DNA from: Clostridia bacterium
GTDB lineage: Bacteria > Bacillota > Clostridia > Christensenellales > Aristaeellaceae
DNA length: 45,312 nucleotides
Direction of reading: 5' to 3'
Assembly (NCBI GenBank): GCA_017552535.1
Contig: JAFZPV010000008.1
Span: 1-45,312 of the forward strand
Part shown: positions 1 through 7,500 of the stretch, piece after piece
Numbering within the stretch: the first letter of the stretch is position 1
How the letters are laid out: each line of letters begins with the position of its first letter
The notes under the pieces: model-generated
The model's input: only the letters and a program-made list of their open reading frames with translations
Database searches by the model: none
What the model was told of the DNA's origin: nothing
Made by a program: the position numbers and the translations under genes

Positions 1-1007
1 AGGTCGCAGCCCCAGGAGACAGGATACTCGAATTCCACGTCCGCCTTCTGGAGAATTTCGATGGCGTCGGTGTAGCTCACCCGGGCGAATTCGGAATAGG
101 CCACGTGCTTCAGCCGCTCGATGAGGCCCTTGTCCCGGAACTCGTTCAGGAAGGCCAGCTCCTCGGGGGCTTCGGTGAGCACGGCGTCGATGATGTATTT
201 GATCATGTCCTCCTGCAGCTCCATGTCCTCCTTGAGGGTGGCGAAGGCGATTTCCGGTTCGATCATCCAGAACTCCGCCGCGTGGCGGGGGGTATAGCTG
301 ATCTCGGCCCGGAAGGTGGGCCCGAAGGTGTACACGTTGCGGAAGGCCGTGGCGAATATCTCCGCGTTCAGCTGGCCGGACACGGTGAGGGACACGGGCT
401 TGCCGAAGAAGTCCTTGTCGAAATCCACCTGCCCGTCCGGCGTGCGGGGCGGATCTCCCGCGTCCAGCGTGGTCACGCGAAACATCTCGCCCGCGCCTTC
501 GCAGTCGCTGCCGGTGATCAGCGGGGTGTGCACGTATACAAAACCCCGGTCGTGGAAAAACCGGTGGATGGCCTGGGCCGCTACGGAGCGGATGCGGAAC
601 ACCGCCTGGAACAGGTTGGCCCGGGGGCGCAGGTGCTGTATGGTGCGCAGATATTCCACGGTGTGGCGCTTTTTCTGCAGAGGATAGTCCACAGGGCTGT
701 CGCCCAGCACCGTGACGGAAGAAGCCTTCATCTCGAAGGGCTGCTTCATCTCGGGGGTGGGCACGATGTCGCCCACGCACTCCACGGAGGCGCCCACGCT
801 CACTCGCTTCAAGGCGTCGGCGAAGTTATTGACCGCGCTCTCCTCCACGACGATCTGAAGATTGTTGAAAAAGCTCCCGTCGTTCAATTCGATAAACGCG
901 ATGGTCTTGCTCTCGCGGCAGGTCCTCACCCAGCCGCGCACGCGCACTTCGCTCACGGTTTCCGTCGGAATGGAACGGAACAGCTCGCGCACGGTGACGT
1001 CCTTCAT
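1..1007 (-). CDS. asnS: Asparaginyl-tRNA synthetase, C-terminal part outside the window
   Basis: Class II aminoacyl-tRNA synthetase that charges tRNA-Asn in the cytoplasm. The first 335 residues are visible; the usual length is about 460, so the catalytic C-terminus lies to the left. The start (MKDVTVRELF) is preceded by GGGGAAG. An N-terminal OB-fold anticodon-binding domain (VRVRGWVRTCRESKTIAFIE) covers about residues 20-110. The class II core follows, with motif 2 seen as FGPTFRAEISYTPRHAAEF and the acidic stretch WMIEPEIAF after it. AspRS is less likely because the order and spacing around motif 2 are AsnS-like. A sigma-A promoter sits about 55 bp upstream, leaving no room for a T-box leader. 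Confidence 0.93.
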   Translation of the reverse strand, partial: MKDVTVRELFRSIPTETVSEVRVRGWVRTCRESKTIAFIELNDGSFFNNLQIVVEESAVNNFADALKRVSVGASVECVGDIVPTPEMKQPFEMKASSVTVLGDSPVDYPLQKKRHTVEYLRTIQHLRPRANLFQAVFRIRSVAAQAIHRFFHDRGFVYVHTPLITGSDCEGAGEMFRVTTLDAGDPPRTPDGQVDFDKDFFGKPVSLTVSGQLNAEIFATAFRNVYTFGPTFRAEISYTPRHAAEFWMIEPEIAFATLKEDMELQEDMIKYIIDAVLTEAPEELAFLNEFRDKGLIERLKHVAYSEFARVSYTDAIEILQKADVEFEYPVSWGCD

Positions 1008-1061
1008 GGCTGCTTCCCCTTTCTGTGATTTTTGTTTTTTCCGCGGGTCGCGGATTGAGAC

Positions 1062-1090
1062 ATTATAATGCCGAAACACATAAAAGTAAA
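1062..1090 (-). promoter_or_regulatory. Probable promoter of asnS
   Basis: Read on the minus strand: -35 TTTACT (1085-1090), 17 bp spacer, -10 TATAAT (1062-1067). The -10 is perfect and the -35 matches 4 of 6. The implied 5' leader is about 50 nt. Confidence 0.65.
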
Positions 1091-1100
1091 GTTAATAGTT

Positions 1101-1128
1101 GGGGCGAGGGGGATAAGCCCCTCGCCCC
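1101..1128. terminator. Hairpin between the sigma-fusion gene and asnS
   Basis: Perfect 11-bp inverted repeat GGGGCGAGGGG / CCCCTCGCCCC with a 6-nt loop, 15 bp past the stop of the leftward sigma-fusion gene. No strong T-run follows, so termination may be weak. Confidence 0.6.
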
Positions 1129-1142
1129 GCCATAAAACCCGT

Positions 1143-2972
1143 CTACAGGATGCGGAAGACCGGCCTGCCGTTTTCGTCCAGTTCGAAGATCAGCGTGCCG
1201 CCCCTGAGAGCGTCCAGGCTATCCAGCTTCCAGTCGTAGGACACGCCATTCGGATAATCCTGATGCGGCTTTGTATTCTGTTCCCTCAGGGTGATGCGCA
1301 GCAGGAAGGGCCCGCTGACATCAGAATACGCAGGATTGATCTGCGCTGTGTGCCACTGCCCGTCGTAGAGCCAGCCGTTCAGAAGGCCCCCGCGCAGGTT
1401 TCCGTTATAGCCCAGATACAGTTCTGTCATGGTAATTCCCGTGCGGTTTTCCACCCGGAAGCAGTTTTCTCCCAGTATCTCCCGCCTGAGGGCTGCCTCT
1501 GCGGCCTCGTCATTTTCGCCGGAAACAGTTTCCTTTACCTTCAGCCAATATTTGACGGATGGACCGCCTGTGCTCTGAAATTCGCTCGTGAACACCAACG
1601 TTTTGCCCAGCACTTCTGTCAGCTTGAATCCGTTTGATTTGTAGGCATATTCCTTCGCCGCGTATTGCTCCTGCGGAACGGTGATATACCATACGTCGTC
1701 TCCGGCAAGGTCTTCTTCGCTGACGCGGACGGTGACGGTCTCCCCGTAGTCCACCGGCCTGTCGCTGCATCTCCTGGCGCCGGGATACAGGTATATCTCC
1801 CAAATCTTTTGTGCGCGGTTTTCGATATAGAATTCCAGCGGCGTATCGCCGGCCTGCTCCTGTGCGGCCTCGGGCGCCGGCTCTTCTGCAGGCTCCGGTG
1901 TCGGTGTGGGTTCCGGAGAAGGCACAGGCGTGGGCGTAGGAGTCGGCTCCGGCGTGCGTACCGGGTCAGGTGCCGGTGTGGGTCCCTGCGCCGGTTCGGG
2001 CGTGTGCGGCAGCGCGGGCGTTTCCTCCTGTACGTCCTGCCCGGGCGGGACGTCCGTCTCGGGCGCAGACGGGACGTACGCGGCGGGCGCAGTGGTCGCC
2101 GCCGCTGTGACGGCACCATCCCATGTAAGATCTGTTTCTCCGCCCCGGTCCGGCACCGCGCCCCACAAAAGCGCCAGAACGGCGGCAGCGGCAGCGCACA
2201 GAGCCGCAGCCCGCGCCTTTTTCCTGCGGCAGCGCCTGTTTTTTGCCCGCAGGGCGCGTTCCTCCTCCGCACGGCGCTTGGCTTCAAACAGCCGGTACGC
2301 CCGCGCCTTCTCGGCGGGCGCCGGCTGGCAGGCTTCACCCTCCAGGATGCCTTGCTTTTCCCGGCGTTCCGCCTCTTTCAGGGCGCGGCGGATGAGCGCG
2401 TCCAGACGGTCGTCCGTCATGCCGTGATTTGTCCGCTTCATCCGTTCCGCCCCCCCTTCCCCGCCGATCGCCTTGCGGATATGCTTTCTGCCCCGGCTGA
2501 TGTATTTGCGCACGCTGGACGCGGAAATGCCGTTTTCCAAAGCGATCTGCTCGTCGCTTTTGCCCAGAAGGAATTTGAGCTTTATACAGGCCTTTTCCTT
2601 TTCGGGCAGTTCCTCTATGGCCAAAAGCACCCGGTCCAACTCTTCGCGCTTAAGCCACCCGTCCGCACCGGACGCATCCTCTCTGTCCAGGGCAGCTTCC
2701 CGCTCTTTTCTGCGCCTCAATGCCTCCCTGCTCACGCGCTCGACGGCTGTTCTGCGCACGGCGGTAACGATGTATGCCTTCAGGCGCGGCGGGGAAAGGC
2801 TGCTGAGCGTATCCGCGTGACGCATCAGGCGCAGCATGGCAGTGGAAACGACGTCTTCCGCCGCTTCCTTCCTGAGCCCGAAGCCGTATGCAGTTTTGAA
2901 CATCAGCCCGGCATGGCGTTCGTACAGTTCCGCCACGAACGCGCTGTCGCCGGGCCGCGAAAGCTTCTTCAT
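1143..2972 (-). CDS. ECF-type sigma factor fused to a membrane-anchored extracytoplasmic two-domain protein
   Basis: The 609-residue frame starts with an ECF sigma factor: sigma region 2 at about 9-80 and region 4 with a helix-turn-helix at about 113-168 (EEL-P-EKEKACIKLKF, then KSDEQIALENGISASSVRKY). A charged cytoplasmic stretch (178-255) leads to one transmembrane helix (about 254-272). A Pro/Thr/Glu-rich linker (about 300-378, [10 protein letters not shown] type) follows, then two related outer domains (379-478 and 503-609), each opening with an N-x-(T)...EIYLY-like strand. Normally the sigma factor and its membrane anti-sigma are separate genes. Here they are joined at residue 177, right at a G7 run (2450-2456 on the plus strand). 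With G6 the sigma frame would stop at a TGA overlapping the ATG of residue 178 (2441). The inferred role is signal-responsive transcription controlled from the membrane; ligand and targets are unknown. The outer domains resemble the secreted protein at 27400-28167. The ribosome binding site is weak. Confidence 0.75.
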   Translation of the reverse strand: MKKLSRPGDSAFVAELYERHAGLMFKTAYGFGLRKEAAEDVVSTAMLRLMRHADTLSSLSPPRLKAYIVTAVRRTAVERVSREALRRRKEREAALDREDASGADGWLKREELDRVLLAIEELPEKEKACIKLKFLLGKSDEQIALENGISASSVRKYISRGRKHIRKAIGGEGGAERMKRTNHGMTDDRLDALIRRALKEAERREKQGILEGEACQPAPAEKARAYRLFEAKRRAEEERALRAKNRRCRRKKARAAALCAAAAAVLALLWGAVPDRGGETDLTWDGAVTAAATTAPAAYVPSAPETDVPPGQDVQEETPALPHTPEPAQGPTPAPDPVRTPEPTPTPTPVPSPEPTPTPEPAEEPAPEAAQEQAGDTPLEFYIENRAQKIWEIYLYPGARRCSDRPVDYGETVTVRVSEEDLAGDDVWYITVPQEQYAAKEYAYKSNGFKLTEVLGKTLVFTSEFQSTGGPSVKYWLKVKETVSGENDEAAEAALRREILGENCFRVENRTGITMTELYLGYNGNLRGGLLNGWLYDGQWHTAQINPAYSDVSGPFLLRITLREQNTKPHQDYPNGVSYDWKLDSLDALRGGTLIFELDENGRPVFRIL

Positions 2973-3100
2973 GCCGCCAGGACCGATCCTTTCCCTGGGA
3001 TTCGCTCTGTGTATAATTAAGACAGGCGGGACGCATAAAACGCGACATGTTTATGGTTAATTATGTGTTAATATACATTCTTTCAAAACGCACTCCCCTC

Positions 3101-3129
3101 TTGCCCCGAAGACCGCGCAGGCGTATAAT
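3101..3129 (+). promoter_or_regulatory. Probable promoter of the PNPOx-like gene
   Basis: -35 TTGCCC (3101-3106), 17 bp, -10 TATAAT (3124-3129). A strong ribosome binding site (GCAGGAGGTG, 3141-3150) follows before the ATG at 3156. Confidence 0.7.
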
Positions 3130-3155
3130 AGGCCAAAACCGCAGGAGGTGTTTCT

Positions 3156-3632
3156 ATGTTCCGACAGATGCGGCGCGCGCGCCAGGCGCTGACCCGCGAG
3201 GAGTGCCTGGACATACTTACAAACGAAAAACGCGGCGTGCTCTCGCTGCTGGGAGACGACGGCTATCCCTACGGCGTACCCCTGAACCACTTTTACTGCC
3301 CCAAGGACGGCAAGATCTACTTTCACGGCGGCAAGGCGGGCCACCGGGTGGACGCGGCGAAGGCCTGCGGCAAGGCCAGCTACTGCGTTTTCGGTGAGGG
3401 CTTCTGCGCCCCCGGAGACTGGGCGCTCACCTTTCGCAGCGTGATCGTGTTCGGGCGCCTGGAGCTGATCGAAGACCGGGAAACGGCCGAACGGATCTCC
3501 CGCCTGCTGAGCTATAAATTCACACAGGACGAAGATTACATTTCCCGCGAGGTCGCTTCGTTCGGCACCGGCACGCTGCTCACGGCGCTCACCATAGAGC
3601 ACATGAGCGGAAAACAGGTGCACGAGGCTTGA
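3156..3632 (+). CDS. Pyridoxamine 5'-phosphate oxidase-like flavin-binding protein
   Basis: 158 residues, the usual size of the small PNPOx-like, split-barrel flavoproteins often annotated as NimA-type 5-nitroimidazole reductases. The typical pattern is present: an N-terminal helix (LTREECLDILTNEKRGVLSL), the strand pair with DGYPYGVPLNHFY, then IYFHGGKAGHRVDA, which in this family contacts FMN, and a central strand VIVFGRLELIED. It is probably cytoplasmic and binds FMN or a related cofactor. The substrate cannot be read from sequence, and nitroimidazole resistance should not be assumed. The gene has its own promoter and strong ribosome binding site. It stands alone between the divergent sigma-fusion gene and argS, whose promoter starts at this gene's stop codon. 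Confidence 0.85.
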   Translation: MFRQMRRARQALTREECLDILTNEKRGVLSLLGDDGYPYGVPLNHFYCPKDGKIYFHGGKAGHRVDAAKACGKASYCVFGEGFCAPGDWALTFRSVIVFGRLELIEDRETAERISRLLSYKFTQDEDYISREVASFGTGTLLTALTIEHMSGKQVHEA

Positions 3633-3657
3633 ATATTAACCGAATGTACTGTATTAT
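3629..3657 (+). promoter_or_regulatory. Probable promoter of argS
   Basis: -35 TTGAAT (3629-3634) overlaps the stop codon of the upstream gene; 17 bp spacer; -10 TATTAT (3652-3657). argS starts at 3690 after AAAGAGG. Confidence 0.6.
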
Positions 3658-3689
3658 GATAAGAAATCTGTTTAAAAGAGGTCTCACAT

Positions 3690-5399
3690 ATGGATTTTAA
3701 GGCTGAAATCGCATCCATCGCCGCCAAAGCGGCCCTGGAGTGCTTCCCCGGCGCGGCGGTAGACGAAGCGTCCCTTTCCGGCATGCTGGAAACGCCGCCC
3801 GATCCCGCCATGGGCGATTTCGCGCTGCCCTGCTTCAAGCTGTCCAAAGTCCTGCGCAAGGCGCCGCCCCAGATATCGGACGCGCTGGCAGCAAAGATCT
3901 CCTCCCCCCTGCTGAGCAAGGTGGAGAGCGTGAAGGGGTATCTCAACTTTTTCGTATCTCCGGATATGTTCGCCAGAACCGTGGTGGAAGCCGCCCTTTC
4001 CCGGAAAGACAGGTTCGGCTCCAGCGACGAAGGCGCGGGCAAAACGGTAGTGATCGACTACTCCTCCATCAACATCGCCAAGCGCTTCCACATCGGCCAT
4101 TTGTCCACCACGATGATCGGCAACGCGCTGTACAACATGTATAAATTTTTGGGCTACCACGTTGTGGGCGTGAACCACCTGGGCGACTGGGGCACACAGT
4201 TCGGCAAGATGATCGCCGCCTATAAGCGCTGGGGCGACGAGGAGACCGTGCGCAAGGGCGGCGTAGACGAAATGGTAAAGCTCTACGTGCGCTTTAACAC
4301 CGAAGCCAAAAGCAATCCCGCGCTCGAGGACGAAGGCCGCGCCTGGTTCAAAAAGATCGAGGACAGCGACGGGGAAGCGCTGAAGATCTTCAACTGGTTC
4401 AAGGAAGTGACGCTAAAGGACGCCGAGCGCGTGTACGACATGCTGGGCGTGAAGTTCGATTCCTATGCGGGTGAGAGCTTCTACATCGACAAGATGCAGC
4501 CCGTGCTTGACGAACTCAAGGAAAAAGGGTTGCTGGTCGAAGATCAGGGCGCTCAGATCGTAAAGCTGGACGAGTACGGCATGCCGCCGGCGATGTTCCT
4601 GCGCTCGGACGGCGCTACTCTGTACATGACCCGCGACCTGGCGGCGGTAAAGTACCGCCACGATACCTACGATTTCGCCAAGTGCCTGTACGTGGTGGCC
4701 TACCAGCAGGACCTGCACTTCAAGCAGCTGTTCAAGGTGTGCGAGCTGCTGGGCTGGGACTGGGCCAAGGGCTGCGAGCACGTGAACTTCGGCATGGTGT
4801 CCTACGAGGGACAGGCGCTGTCCACCCGCGAAGGCCATATCGTATACCTGGACGAGCTGCTCACCCAGGCCGTGGAAAAGGCTGCCGAGATCATCGAGGA
4901 AAAGAGCCCCTCGCTTGAAAACAAGGACCTCGTCGCCCGCCAGATCGGCATCGGCGCGGTGGTGTTCTTCACGCTGTTCAACGGCCGCATCAAGGACATC
5001 GATTTCTCCTGGGAGCGCGCCCTGAACTTTGACGGCGAGACCGGCCCCTACGTGATGTACACCCACGCCCGGCTGTGCAGCGTGCTGCGCAAGGCCGGTG
5101 AGTGCGACGCCCAGCCGGATTATTCCGCCCTCTCCGACCCGGAAGCCCAGGCCGTGCTGCGTCTGATCGAGTCCTTCCCCCAGCAGATCGCCCTGGCGGT
5201 AAGCAAGAGCGAGCCCTCCGTGATCACGCGCTTCGGCTGCGAGCTGGCCAAGGCCGTGAACAAGTTCTACTACGAGCGCCGCATCCTGGACGACGACATG
5301 GGCGCCCGCGCCGCGCGCCTCGCCCTCACGAAGGCCGCCCGCCAGACCATCGCCACCGCCCTGAAACTGATCGGCATCGCTGCACCGGAAAAAATGTAA
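3690..5399 (+). CDS. argS: Arginyl-tRNA synthetase
   Basis: Class I synthetase charging tRNA-Arg. It has 569 residues, normal for bacterial ArgS (about 550-580). The N-terminal Add-1 domain (about 1-110) precedes the HIGH signature in KRFHIGHLSTTMIG (about 134-137). The Rossmann core includes GVNHLGDWGTQFGKM and the family-specific SYEGQALSTREGHIVYLDELL region, where the KMSKS motif is relaxed as in most ArgS. The C-terminal DALR anticodon-binding domain includes YVMYTHARLCSVLRKAGE. The frame starts at the ATG after an AAAGAGG site. Transcription probably ends at the hairpin at 5404-5436, which is one end of repeat element A. Confidence 0.97.
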   Translation: MDFKAEIASIAAKAALECFPGAAVDEASLSGMLETPPDPAMGDFALPCFKLSKVLRKAPPQISDALAAKISSPLLSKVESVKGYLNFFVSPDMFARTVVEAALSRKDRFGSSDEGAGKTVVIDYSSINIAKRFHIGHLSTTMIGNALYNMYKFLGYHVVGVNHLGDWGTQFGKMIAAYKRWGDEETVRKGGVDEMVKLYVRFNTEAKSNPALEDEGRAWFKKIEDSDGEALKIFNWFKEVTLKDAERVYDMLGVKFDSYAGESFYIDKMQPVLDELKEKGLLVEDQGAQIVKLDEYGMPPAMFLRSDGATLYMTRDLAAVKYRHDTYDFAKCLYVVAYQQDLHFKQLFKVCELLGWDWAKGCEHVNFGMVSYEGQALSTREGHIVYLDELLTQAVEKAAEIIEEKSPSLENKDLVARQIGIGAVVFFTLFNGRIKDIDFSWERALNFDGETGPYVMYTHARLCSVLRKAGECDAQPDYSALSDPEAQAVLRLIESFPQQIALAVSKSEPSVITRFGCELAKAVNKFYYERRILDDDMGARAARLALTKAARQTIATALKLIGIAAPEKM

Positions 5400-5403
5400 A
5401 CAT

Positions 5404-5713
5404 CGCCGGAAATGAAACAAGATTTCATTTCCGGCGGTTTGGTTTTTGGCGCCGTTTGCCCATGAGTCTTCCAAAACGCCTGACCTGTGCCTGCTTTAGC
5501 CACAGGTCTCCGTTTTTTCTGAAATGCCTGCGGGCATTTCCAGGCGAAAAAACTGCATAGTAGCGATTCTTTGCTCTGGTCGTCTCCGCTTTGCTTCGCT
5601 CCCGGCGCAAAAATCGCTCCTCGGGCCGGCAAGGCTGGCCCTGCGGATTGAAATATGGAGGGGCGTCCCCCTCCAGACCACCCGGCTTATTCTCCTGTCT
5701 TTTGCAACAGCTC
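5404..5713 (-). repeat. Dispersed structured intergenic element, copy A
   Basis: One of three related copies (others at 16455-16766 and 40453-40735), here on the minus strand. In element order: a GGAGGGG / CCCCTCC hairpin, a GGGCC / GGCCC hairpin, a conserved core closed by AGCGATT / AATCGCT, a composite hairpin (outer arm GTTTTTTC / GAAAAAAC, inner arm GAAATGCC / GGCATTTC at 5521-5540), a variable stretch, and a perfect 14-bp terminal hairpin at 5404-5436. Read on the plus strand, that terminal hairpin is followed by a T-rich run (GGTTTGGTTTTTGG) and probably terminates argS. This fills the whole gap between argS and the convergent glycosidase gene. I see no coding sequence in it. Confidence 0.88.
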
Positions 5714-5721
5714 ATCTATAT

Positions 5722-5742
5722 GCCCAGATCATGAAATCGGGC
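5722..5742 (+). terminator. Short hairpin at the end of the GH36-like gene
   Basis: GCCC-A-GAT pairs with ATC-GGGC around CATGAA, followed on the plus strand by TTTTGTCTTT. It lies between repeat A and the stop of the leftward glycosidase gene and could act on transcripts from either side. Confidence 0.45.
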
Positions 5743-5750
5743 TTTTGTCT

Positions 5751-7334
5751 TTAGTTCTCCGTCCAGACGAACGTCTTTTCCGTTCCGTCCAGCAGCCATC
5801 TTTCGGGGCAGCAGTTTTCCATCCAGTCCAGGGGCACGGCGCTGTGATTTTGACTGGCGCCCCGGACGAGGCAGGCGGAGATATCCCTGAATTCCGCCGG
5901 CGACGGCACGTCCGGCTGGGTGGAAAAGAACAGGGGCGTGCCGCTGAAGGAAAGCAGCTCGGCCCAGCGGGAATTGAGCGTCCAGGGGATCCGGCCCGTG
6001 ATGCCCACGCAGTCGTGATCCGCTTTGTAGAACGCCCCGTCGTGCATGGCGTGGAAGGCCAGGGTATTCACGCCCATGCGGCGCGTGCGCGCCCACTCCC
6101 GTCCGCTGGTGTCGTCACCGACGCGGTTTATGTGGCACAGGCCCGCCGTGAGGAAGCCGGGCACGTTGCAGGCCAGGATCACCGTGCCCGGACAGGCGCT
6201 TTCGTATACCGCGCGGTAAAAGTCCGCCATGATCTCGGCGGAGGTGCGGCTCTGGTCAAAGAAGCGCCAGCCGCCGTCCGTAAGGGTCTCCGGGCGGCGG
6301 AAGCCCCAGTCGCCGAACACGTCGAAGCAGGAGAAATCGTGCTTGATGAGCCGGTAGCCCCACTCGGCGCTGAGCCGCTGCGTGACTTCGCGCACATATC
6401 GGAGCACCTCCGGATGCGAAGGATCGAGGTACTTCGGATTGCGTTTAAGCCGCCACGCAGGCGGCACGTCCTGCATCCTGCCTTCCTCGTCGCTCAGATA
6501 CCGCACCCAAATGCCGGGCACCGCGCCGGCGGACGCGATCTCCCCCGCCAGGGTGCCCATGTGGCCGTAATCGGGATTGCCCCTGTCCCAGGGACCCGCG
6601 CCGGGGCACTCGCTCCAGCCGGCGTCTATCACCATGTATGGCCTGGGCATAAGGCCTTCGCTCAGGCGGCTGATGAGCCGCGCGTCCCCGATGATGCGTG
6701 CGCGGCTGCTTTTCCCGTAGGCGTAATACCAGTTGTTGGAGCCGTACACCGGGAAGTCGGGCAGCAGGGGATCGTCGCACAGCGTGCGGTAAAAATTTTT
6801 CAGGGCGCTGAAGGCGCTTTGATCGGCATAGTCTTCCATGCGCACCCTGCAGGCCGCCAGCTCCCGCCCGGCCAGCACCACGCCCTCGCCGCCGCTGCGC
6901 ACGTCCAGGATCAGCGTGACGCGCCCGGGCTCGTACATCCACGCGGCGACGGCACCGGGACGCACCTTTACGCCGAAGCATTCCGTGAAGCGGCCCCGCA
7001 TGTCCGGCACGCTGTCCGTGCCGTTCGAAACGGCGAAGGCCCAGGGCATGCGCCTGTGGGGAATGACGCCGCTCCACTGCAGGTCTCCGTATCCCCGCTC
7101 CCAGCAGTCGGAAAAAACCTTCACGGGCTCAGAGCGCCTATCGTCCCCGCGCAGGCGCCACACGAGGGTGACCCATTCGACGGGCGTATCCTGCGCGCGC
7201 AGATACACGCCCAGCGCGCCATTCTCCATGCGGCAGAAGGCGCTCACGTCCCCCTTTTCGGCGCAGCTTCCGTCCGCAAAGACGTGCTCTTCCCGCGCGT
7301 CAAAGCCGATCATGTCCGGCAAGCGAAGCTTCAT
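5751..7334 (-). CDS. GH36-like glycoside hydrolase (alpha-galactosidase-type)
   Basis: 527 residues resembling clan GH-D/GH36 melibiases, which release alpha-linked galactose or related sugars with retention. An N-terminal beta-rich region (about 1-180) precedes the barrel, which opens at PVYGSNNWYYAYG. Later barrel strands read MVIDAGWSE, then RLIKHDFSCFD (position of the catalytic nucleophile Asp), and CHINRVGDDTSG (position of the acid/base Asp). It is shorter than classic GH36 enzymes (about 700) and has no signal peptide, so it probably acts on imported oligosaccharides. The ribosome binding site is AAAGGAG before ATG 7334. It is divergent from the Fic gene. With the GH38 gene nearby, it suggests use of plant or host glycans. 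Exact substrate is not readable. Confidence 0.8.
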   Translation of the reverse strand: MKLRLPDMIGFDAREEHVFADGSCAEKGDVSAFCRMENGALGVYLRAQDTPVEWVTLVWRLRGDDRRSEPVKVFSDCWERGYGDLQWSGVIPHRRMPWAFAVSNGTDSVPDMRGRFTECFGVKVRPGAVAAWMYEPGRVTLILDVRSGGEGVVLAGRELAACRVRMEDYADQSAFSALKNFYRTLCDDPLLPDFPVYGSNNWYYAYGKSSRARIIGDARLISRLSEGLMPRPYMVIDAGWSECPGAGPWDRGNPDYGHMGTLAGEIASAGAVPGIWVRYLSDEEGRMQDVPPAWRLKRNPKYLDPSHPEVLRYVREVTQRLSAEWGYRLIKHDFSCFDVFGDWGFRRPETLTDGGWRFFDQSRTSAEIMADFYRAVYESACPGTVILACNVPGFLTAGLCHINRVGDDTSGREWARTRRMGVNTLAFHAMHDGAFYKADHDCVGITGRIPWTLNSRWAELLSFSGTPLFFSTQPDVPSPAEFRDISACLVRGASQNHSAVPLDWMENCCPERWLLDGTEKTFVWTEN

Positions 7335-7446
7335 GGCAAAGTCTCCTTTCCTGTCAAAGCGGCATCTGACCTGTTCCCTGTCCTGCGCGTTTGTTTATCG
7401 AAGGCACGTTCCATACAGGAAACCAGACAAGATAACATACAAGTTC

Positions 7447-7475
7447 TTGATTATTCCGCGATCCGGGCATATAAT
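7447..7475 (+). promoter_or_regulatory. Promoter of the Fic gene, which decides its start codon
   Basis: -35 TTGATT (7447-7452), 17 bp, -10 TATAAT (7470-7475). The -10 overlaps the first possible ATG (7474), so that ATG would not be in the mRNA. The GTG at 7501, with GAGGTG six bases upstream, is the likely start. Confidence 0.7.
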
Positions 7476-7500
7476 GGCGGATGAAAGCGAGGTGCTGAAC

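Noticed and set aside
3633-3689. A T-box or other riboswitch before argS
   Set aside because: Only about 30 nt separate the predicted transcription start from the gene; there is no room for such a leader.
7474-7476. ATG as the start of the Fic protein
   Set aside because: It overlaps the -10 box TATAAT; the GTG at 7501 has a proper ribosome binding site.
5655-7484. Long plus-strand frame opposite the GH36-like gene
   Set aside because: No motifs or ribosome site; the opposite strand carries the glycosidase.
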